Source: Marchantia polymorpha subsp. ruderalis
Lineage: Eukaryota; Streptophyta; Marchantiopsida; Marchantiales; Marchantiaceae
Assembly (NCBI GenBank): GCA_037833965.1
Contig: AP031354.1
Span: 25,150,001 to 25,214,000 of the forward strand
Length of the DNA: 64,000 bases
Reading direction: 5' to 3'
A program made the position numbers and the translations under genes. Position 1 is the stretch's first letter. The number at the start of each line of letters is the position of its first letter. Positions 58,500 to 64,000 of this stretch are shown here, piece by piece. Below the pieces are notes generated by a model, which was not told the origin of the DNA, made no database searches, and saw only the letters and a program-made list of their open reading frames with translations.

Positions 58500-59346
58500 A
58501 CGTTTCAAGATTCCTGCCGGGCGCGAGGGGGCATCCCTCGGACGCCTCTAGATTCCTGTCGGGCGCGAGGAGACGCTCGTTTCACGGTGTCTGGAACCCG
58601 GCCGGGCGCAAGGGGGACATCTCGGACGCGTCTAGATTCCTGCGTGGCGCGAGGGGGCATCACTCGGACGCATCTATATTCCTGTCGAGCGCGAGGGGAC
58701 GCGCGTTTCACGGTGTCTGGGACCCGGCCGGGCGCAAGGGGGATTTCTCGGACTAGTCTAGATTCCTGTGGGGCGCGAGGGGGCATCCCTCGGACGCGTC
58801 TATATTCCAGTCGGGCGCGAGGGGATCTCTCGGACGGCCTCTACATTCCTGTCGGGCGCGAGGGGGCATCCCTCGGACGCGTCTATATTCCTGTCGGGCG
58901 CGAGGGGATCTCTCGGACGTCCTCTACATTCCTGTCGGGCGCGAAGGGGCATCCCTCGGACGCGTCTATATTCCTGTCGGGCGCGAGGAGATCTCTCGGA
59001 CGGCCTCAACATTCCTGTCGGGCGCGAGGGGGCATCCCTCGGACGGCCTCTACATTCCTGTCGGGCGCGAAGGGGCATCCCTCGGACGCGTCTATATTCC
59101 TGTCGGGCGCGAGGGGATCTCTCGGACGGCCTCTACATTCCTGTCGGGCGCGAGGGGGCATCTCTCGGACGCGTCTATATTCCTGTCGGGCGCGAGGGGA
59201 TCTCTCGGACGGCCTCTACATTCCTGTCGGGCGCGTAGGGGCATCCCTCGGACGCGTCTATATTCCTGTCGGGCGCGAGGGGATCTCTCGGACGGCCTCT
59301 ACATTCCTGTCGGGCGCGAAGGGGCATCCCTCGGACGCGTCTAGAT
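58500..59346 (+). repeat. 41/42-bp minisatellite (unit 6)
   Basis: Same length and variant order as in unit 1. Confidence 0.95.
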
Positions 59347-59402
59347 TCTCCAAAAAATACGGAAAAATGACTCTGACTCGGACTACCTTAGGAGCTTTAT
59401 GA

Positions 59403-59526
59403 TTTGCGGAAGTTCCACAGAGTGTGGTCACCCATCCCAGACCTATACCGTTCCAAGGGCGCTTAACCGCGGGGTTCTGATGGGATCTGGCATACCAGCC
59501 GTGATGCGATCGGAATCACGTCCATG
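59403..59526 (-). ncRNA. 5S-derived unit, minus strand (unit 6)
   Basis: Same as 5139-5262. Confidence 0.55.
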
Positions 59527-61855
59527 AAAGAGTCCCCTGAGATTTTGTTATCTTGTCCTGTGATAATTCTTCGTTTGAGAGATAAAAGAATAAAAAATAA
59601 AATAAAAGCAAAAAAATAAAAGTTTAAAAAACAATGAGATAGATATATAAACGAATTCCATAAAAGATTACCAAGGAGATAACAGATAAATACGACTCTG
59701 ACTCGGAAGTATGATCTGAACCGTTGATCTCTGAACCAATGTTAGGATTTCTTTCTGAATTATTAGTAATCCTGGATAGAAATAGTTCCCTTTAGAAATT
59801 GGCAATCAGATCAGTAATTTTTATTTATGATGTTTTAATTCTTTTTTTCTTAGAAACTGATATTCCTGCAATAAACTTGCATGAAAATCTCTTTGAATAA
59901 ACTTCGTTATGGAATTCTGCAAGAATGGAGCCCAAGATAATTTGAAGTTATAAAATTTGAACCTAGAAAAACAATTGAGAGCGACACGTGTTCAGTATTC
60001 TCGCATTAATGGCACGGGTATTGTAATCTCAGGTCTTACGCGTATGAATACTGCAGCTGCACCTTCCCTCTCGTCCCTTCGGGGACATCTGAGTCACTGA
60101 GGGAAGACATGGACTTGACTGACGACTGGCGAAAGACATCTTTCCTGGATGCCGATCCTTCGGGGATCTCCCGGACGGCCTCCATAAACGATTACGGATA
60201 GAAACAGTAACATTTAGAAATTACCAATCAGGTTAGAAATTATTGTTTATTAATTATTATTTTCTATTTCGAAAATGATATTCATGCAATAAATCTGCAT
60301 CTTTTTTAATAGACTTGGCTATACAAATTCTGCAAGAATTGAGCCCAAGATAATCTGGAGTTATAAACATTTGAAACTAGAAAAACATTTGAGAGCGCCA
60401 CGTGTTCCGTATTCTCGCATTAAAGGCATGAGTGTTGTAATCTCAGGTCTTACGCGTATAAATACTGCAGCTGCACCTCCCCTCTCGTCTCTTCGGGGAC
60501 ATCCGATCAGCGTCCGTTGGTAGCCGCTGATCGGCCGGGCGCAAGGGGAAGGTGAGTGGCGCGTCCCCTTGCGCCCTTGACAGGAACTTGCAAATCGGCA
60601 CAAAATTGAAAGCAAGAATTGAAGAAGAGAGTATGAGGGGAAGGCGAGCAGCAGCAGCAGGGCCAGAGAAAGGGGGAGAGAGAGAGAGAGAGAGGGCGGA
60701 GACAGAGAGAACAAGCGAGAGCGAGAGCGCGCAGTGGCGAGCGGCTTTGGGGCTTTAGGTTTAGGGTAGCAGGAGCACAGCAGCGGCAGCAGCAGGAGGC
60801 ATACCAGCCCTGATGTGATCGAATCATGGCGCATTTTGTTATCTTTTCCTATGATAATCACTCGCATGAGAGATGAAGGAATAAGAAATGAAATAAAAAA
60901 ATAAAACCAATGGATCAAATGGATAAAATAAAAAACTCGAATAAAAAGACAAAACTAAAGACTCTGAAGAATGATCTGAACAGTTGATCTTTGAGCCAAT
61001 GTTGAGATTATTTTTTTTTAATTATAAATGATCATGGATAGATAAATATGACTCTGACTCTTGACTCTGAAGTATGATCTGAACCGTTGATCTTTGTATC
61101 AATGTTGGGATTTCTCTTCGATTCTAAATAATCATGGATAGAAACAGAAACATTTAGAAATAAGCAATCGGGTTAGAAATTATTATTTATTATGCACTTT
61201 TTTTTCTATTTAAAAATGATACTCATGCAATAAATTTGCATCTTTTTGAATAGGCTTGGCTATAGAATCCTGCAAGAATTGAGCCCAAGAAAATCTGGAG
61301 TTATGAAAATTTGATAACTCGATTCTTGACTGACCGTCAGTCGTTAGTCGAGTTCATATCCTTCCTCAGTGACTCTAATCGATAGAAGAGTGGCCTTAGG
61401 TATTTATTTTTAATATGTTAACTTATTATTTTTTTATGTCACTGTTTCTCTACATTTTCGTAATTATATTTATTTTAATGCAATCATTTCTTTACATTTG
61501 ACTGATTGAATATTTTCTGAAATTTTCTCTTTAGATTTTACTTTTTTATTATTCATGGAATTTTTTTTAATGTGCTTGTTTCTTTCTGAATATGTGATTA
61601 CATATTAATTATTTTCTTAATTATCTCATGATAATTAAGAAAATAATATAACAAAACCCCCCGGGACCCTTTCATCGACGTGATGTCCATCACGTCCGGA
61701 CTGGTGTAACCCAGATCCGATAAGACCGCTGCGATTCTTCCCTTGGCACGGAAGAGGTCTGGGATGGGTGACCTCCACTCCGTGGAACTTCCGCAGATCA
61801 TAAACATGAAAAATTTCCTAAACTCCTTTTCGTTTTTTTTATTTTTTTATTTTTT

Positions 61856-62134
61856 TTAAAATTTTATAAGAGGGGTCGATTCTATGAATGCGACCGTGGC
61901 CCCTCGGACCCTCGTACATACGAGGTACGATGTCAGCAGTACGAGGTACGGAGGATATGCGACCGTGGCCCCTCGGACCCTCGTACATACGAGGTAAAAT
62001 TCAAATTCAATATTCAAAATCTCCAGAAACGCCTTGTACACGTGCTCCTCCGCTGAAAATCGTGTCTTGACTTTGTTGATAAAGTTGATGGTCTGATCAG
62101 AGGCCGAAGACCCTTCCTCCCTTGAACGCTTCAT
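61856..62134 (-). pseudogene. SIN3-like fragment B (unit 6)
   Basis: Same as 7591-7869. Confidence 0.7.
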
Positions 62135-62586
62135 CCTCCTTCGCCCTTCAGAAACACAGCTCACTTCTATGAACACAGCTGGAACTCAGCACGAAATTGA
62201 AACAAGATTTTTGAAGCGAGTCGATTGAGGAGGGAGAGCGTCTTACCTTCCCTTGCGCCCGCACAGGATCGAGACGAGCGTCAGGAGGACAGGTGGCGCG
62301 TCCCTTCGCGCTATGGACCAGATGACACTACCCAAGACTTTCAAAGGCAGCAGGAACTTGGACAGCACAAAATTGAATGCAGGAACTTGGATTTTAGCAA
62401 ATTGGAAGGTGAACGCGTCTTACCTTCCCCTCGCGCCCGCCGTGCCAAGAAAAACCGCTATGCTGTTGCGCTTCTGGCTGGTTGACGAGCGGAAACACGA
62501 AAGGCTGGAACGAGACGAGAGGAGGAGCGAGTGCGAGACGAGCGAGAGCGCGCAGTGCCGAGCGGGTTTAGGGTTTAGGTATAGGG

Positions 62587-63969
62587 TCACTCAGAAAAGA
62601 CATGAATTCCACCCCTAAAACCCCCAGGGAGAGCGGGAGGCAGGGAGGGAAGACCTGAGCCAGGCGTGCAAGCCTCCGCTCGCCCAGACCCAGGGGTCAG
62701 AGGACTAATTTCAATAAACTCCAATCCATTGCCATCAGGATCGCAACAGAATATTGAGGGCACCATGCTGTGCTGGTACGGTATCCCTTCAAAAGAGAAA
62801 TGAGGGTGTACGTTATAACAAAGCTTGTAGTCTGAACCACATCAAATCGTGTATATATACAACTGCAAACACATTAGAAAATTCAAGGTCAGCCTAAAAT
62901 CCCAGTTTGCAACTACTCTATGCTCACCTGCTTTCTCAAGTGTTTGTCGAAGACCTTCAACATTCTTGCAGTTTAAGCATGCATGTCTGTCGAAACCACC
63001 ATGCCCAGGCCGACCGTGAACTGGATCAGGGTTGGGAACCTCCATGATATGAATACCCTCAGCTCCCAAAAGTAACCAAGCTCCTCTATACGGAAGCTCT
63101 GGTCTATCTGGACTAGTCATCAAACCTATTGGAATGAATAAAAGATGGTTAGCTATTTGATGAAAGCGGTTCGTTACTCACAGATTGCTGGAATGCATCC
63201 TTCGCTGTATTTCATTTCCTCCTATGTCTAAGACTGACATAACTGTCAAATTAAATGGTACACATACCCAAAAGTCCACAGTAAAAATCCAACGATTTCT
63301 CCAGGTTCTCGCAACGAAAGGCGACATGATTCAGCCCTTTGAACTGGACTGCAATACCCAAACGCACGTAGAATTACTTCTCAGCCATCCATGCACTAGT
63401 TGATTGAATAAGAAGAATGACATTGTTTCATGAATAGTATTCATATTGATGAATCAAATATATCTGCAAGTTTTTCCATCGATCGAGTTTGGCACCAATC
63501 TCTTTCCCTTGATAATATGGAACAAATGAATGAAAACAGACATGATTGTATGTGACTACAATAAAATTTACTTACAATTGGTCGACTGTGACAATCTACG
63601 AATGAAATTTTGCTGAAAATTTATCTAGAAATGCTGAAAATGATGACAAACTTCACAGGTGTGGAATAGAAACGTACATGAAGGAGAAACCGTGAGAGAT
63701 TTCGAGTGAACATCTGCAGGCTCTTTTGAAGATTTTGTATCTTTGAAGGTTGGAGGTGCTTCCTCTTCAGTATTTTCCATCGGCAAATTCATGAAGTCTA
63801 CACTGTTGTCGCGTTGAAATTTCTCCTCGGGTAGAGACACACCATGAACTGCCCCACGGGATCCCAGGTCATGCTCAGTGGACACAGATCCTTCTTCCGC
63901 TCTTCCTTCGTCCTTCAACATGTCCAATTCTTCAAGTTGATGGTTCTCCGCTGCTATGGCAGTTTTCAT
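62587..63969 (-). CDS. Glyoxalase-like VOC-domain protein, four exons (unit 6)
   Basis: Exons 63969-63678, 63348-63268, 63125-62928 and 62786-62587. Coding sequence complete; only its upstream region is cut by the window end. No amino-acid change noticed. Confidence 0.75.
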
Positions 63970-64000
63970 GAGTTTTTATGTGACAGTGGAATGAGGTATG

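Larger units (their letters stand above)
54921..62608. mobile_element. Composite element with 600-bp inverted arms (unit 6)
   Basis: Direct repeat R lies at 56042-57541 and 60764-61999. R copy 1 carries unit-2-type variants (tttataatgc at about 56450, cgaggtacgg at about 57355), while R copy 2 carries unit-5-type variants, so this copy is recombinant. Confidence 0.5.
54265..64000. repeat. Macrosatellite unit 6 (cut by window end)
   Basis: Follows a long-class junction and, like unit 4, has ttcataaagtaat near 54832. Between about 56450 and 57370 it carries unit-2-like variants, and near 61550 unit-5-like variants, so it is a mosaic. The window ends 31 bases upstream of the glyoxalase-like start codon. 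Confidence 0.95.

Noticed and set aside
1-64000. Pure assembly duplication of a single copy
   Set aside because: Units carry private and patchily shared variants and two length classes, which a copy error would not create. Read-level proof is still lacking.
1-64000. tRNA genes
   Set aside because: No cloverleaf with matching A and B boxes noticed; the only Pol III-like boxes are in the 5S-derived segments.

Overview
The window is eukaryotic DNA made almost entirely of one tandemly repeated unit of about 10.83 kb. Five full copies (about 1-10827, 10828-21654, 21655-32545, 32546-43373, 43374-54264) and most of a sixth (54265-64000) run head to tail in the same orientation. The window cuts the array at both ends, so unit borders are set by window phase, not biology. 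Copies differ by only a few scattered bases and one 64-base length variant. A land-plant (streptophyte) source is suggested by Arabidopsis-type telomere-like stretches (CCCTAAA), plant-like 5S rRNA-derived segments, GT-AG introns, and fragments of gene families in their plant form (SUVH-type SRA domain, SIN3-like PAH domain, plant glyoxalase-like protein). I cannot name the species.

Layout of one unit (unit-1 coordinates): AT-rich DNA with a 5S-like fragment (1-597); a perfect 27-bp-stem hairpin (598-654); a composite element with inverted arms of about 600 bp (657-1255 and 7742-8343) whose tips carry telomere-like repeats and whose inner ends each hold the same SIN3-like fragment. Inside it lie a lysine-codon-rich unknown fragment with TCT/GAA microsatellites (1345-1770), a 1.2-1.5 kb direct repeat (1778-3277 and 6499-7734) holding 5S-derived segments and 69-bp tandem repeats, and between these copies an inner element (about 3404-6500) with a frameshifted SUVH fragment, an 0.85 kb GC-rich minisatellite, a minus-strand 5S-derived segment and two promoter-like modules. 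Next comes a minus-strand four-exon glyoxalase-like (VOC) gene, open across all predicted splice junctions (8322-9704), set between inverted GC-rich arms. The unit ends with pyrimidine-rich GC repeats (9739-10400), a block with permuted homology to the SUVH-element flanks (10401-10690), and AT-rich DNA.

The only well-supported protein-coding gene is the glyoxalase-like one, once per unit. The SIN3-like and SUVH pieces look like captured fragments inside transposon-like sequence. Most other open frames are translations of tandem repeats. Shared and private variants (for example junction types alternating between units) suggest unequal exchange or gene conversion and argue against a simple assembly duplication. 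The most interesting hypothesis, which is inference only, is that a repeat array carrying inverted pieces of two host silencing-related genes could make double-stranded or small RNA that acts on their parent genes.
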